Assembly: GCA_028292145.1 (NCBI GenBank)
Contig: JAQGMX010000136.1
Span: 1-6,839 of the forward strand
Source of the DNA: Variovorax sp.
GTDB taxonomy: Bacteria; Pseudomonadota; Gammaproteobacteria; Burkholderiales; Burkholderiaceae_C
Direction of reading: 5' to 3'
Length of the DNA stretch: 6,839 bases
Both the position numbers and the translations under genes were made by a program. The notes beneath the pieces are model-generated. The model did no database searches, was not told where the DNA came from, and saw only the letters and a list, made by a program, of their open reading frames with translations. Below, in pieces: positions 5,969 through 6,839 of the stretch (position 1 is its first letter; each line of letters begins with the position of its first letter).

Positions 5969-6839
5969 GCGGTTGCCTGCGCTGCCGGCTGGACGGCTTC
6001 GAGCCGCTCCAGCGTGCGACGGTAGAGATTCTTCAGCGTCTCGATGTCGGCCACGGCGATGTGCTCGTCGATCTTGTGGATGCTGGCGTTGATCGGCCCG
6101 AGCTCGATGACCTGCTTGCAGATCTTCGAGATGAAACGCGCATCGCTGGTGCCGCCGCTGGTCGACAGCGTGGTCTCGATGCCGGTTTCGTCGCGGATCG
6201 CCTGCTGCACGGCGGCGACCAGTTCACCTGGCTGCGTGAGAAAGGGCAGGCCGCCGACGGTCCAGGCGAGCGTGTAGTCCAAGCCGTGCGAATCGAGCAC
6301 CGCCCGCACACGCTTCTGCAAGGATTCGGGCGTCGACTCGGTGCAGAAGCGGAAATTGAAATCGATCACCGCCGCGCCGGGGATCACGTTGCCGGCGCCG
6401 GTGCCTGCGTGGATGTTGCTGATCTGCCAGCTTGTCGGCTGGAAGTGTTCGTTGCCCGCATCCCAACCGCCGGTTGCATTGATGGCGACCAGTTCGGCCA
6501 GCGCCGGCGCGAACGCGTGCACCGGGTTTTTCGCGAGATGCGGGTAGGCGATATGGCCCTGCACGCCCTGCACGGTGAGCTTGCCGCTCATGGTGCCACG
6601 TCGGCCGTTCTTGATCATGTCGCCGCAGCGCTCGACCGAGGTCGGCTCGCCGACGATGCAGTAGTCGATCGCTTCGCCGCGCGCAGCCAGCTTGTTGCAG
6701 ACCACGACCGTACCGTCGACGCCGGGGCCTTCCTCGTCGCTGGTGAGCAGCAATGCGAGCGTCAGGCTCGGATCGGGATTCTTAGCGACGAATTCCTCGA
6801 TCGCCACGACGAAGGCCGCGATCGAGGTCTTCATGTCGC
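5965..6839 (-). CDS. dapE: Succinyl-diaminopimelate desuccinylase (5' end outside window)
   Basis: DapE hydrolyses N-succinyl-LL-2,6-diaminopimelate to LL-diaminopimelate and succinate in the lysine/peptidoglycan precursor pathway. It is a cytoplasmic di-zinc M20-family enzyme. About 291 of a usual ~375-380 residues are visible; the frame is open to the edge and reads D-MKTSIAAFV, the conserved segment just after a metal-binding Asp. Numbering from that Met, TSDEEGPG (31-38) holds the catalytic Glu and a metal-binding Glu. IVGEPTS (60-66) holds another metal Glu. GHIAYPHLAKNPVH (93-106) lies in the dimerisation domain, GGTSDARF is at 227-234, and INASIHKIDEHI (248-259) carries the C-terminal metal His 253. 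The Met at 6834 is internal and not the start. All motifs expected in this part are intact. The first metal His and the true start lie beyond the window. Confidence 0.96.
   Translation of the reverse strand, partial: DMKTSIAAFVVAIEEFVAKNPDPSLTLALLLTSDEEGPGVDGTVVVCNKLAARGEAIDYCIVGEPTSVERCGDMIKNGRRGTMSGKLTVQGVQGHIAYPHLAKNPVHAFAPALAELVAINATGGWDAGNEHFQPTSWQISNIHAGTGAGNVIPGAAVIDFNFRFCTESTPESLQKRVRAVLDSHGLDYTLAWTVGGLPFLTQPGELVAAVQQAIRDETGIETTLSTSGGTSDARFISKICKQVIELGPINASIHKIDEHIAVADIETLKNLYRRTLERLEAVQPAAQATA

Noticed and set aside
6832..6834. ATG at 6834 as the dapE start codon
   Set aside because: It is the conserved internal DMKTS methionine. The frame stays open to the window edge and the N-terminal metal-binding segment must lie outside.

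Overview
The window is a compact, GC-rich stretch of bacterial chromosome in which every supported gene lies on the minus strand. DapE and PrmB sequence features, dense gene packing and strong G/C bias at third codon positions suggest a betaproteobacterium, probably of the Burkholderiales. That placement is inference from gene content and style; there is no rRNA or other marker here.

In transcription order (high to low coordinates), the window opens inside dapE (lysine/diaminopimelate synthesis; N-terminus outside the window). Its stop overlaps the prmB start by 4 bases (ATGA). PrmB is the glutamine methyltransferase of ribosomal protein L3. A five-component peptide-type ABC importer locus follows: a double-length ATPase with two nucleotide-binding domains on one chain, a periplasmic family-5 solute-binding protein, a DppB-type permease and a DppC-type permease that runs off the left edge. 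Gene order and protein sizes match the gsiABCD (glutathione importer) layout of enterobacteria, but the substrate cannot be read from the sequence. The ATPase serves both permeases, which form the inner-membrane channel, and the binding protein delivers ligand from the periplasm.

All junctions are tight (4-base overlap, or gaps of 43, 18 and 16 bases), so the transporter genes look like one operon, possibly read through from dapE-prmB. The exception is the prmB/ATPase junction. The ATPase frame opens only 21 bases after prmB, but its first ~39 codons look non-coding, and this stretch holds three back-to-back inverted repeats. I read it as a structured leader or intergenic region of about 100-140 bases, and it is the most interesting item here.

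I found no mobile elements, tRNA or rRNA genes, CRISPR arrays or clear sigma70 promoters. No stretch longer than about 140 bases lacks a gene. Apart from the structured junction this is ordinary housekeeping and transport DNA, and I see no evidence for a wholly new system.
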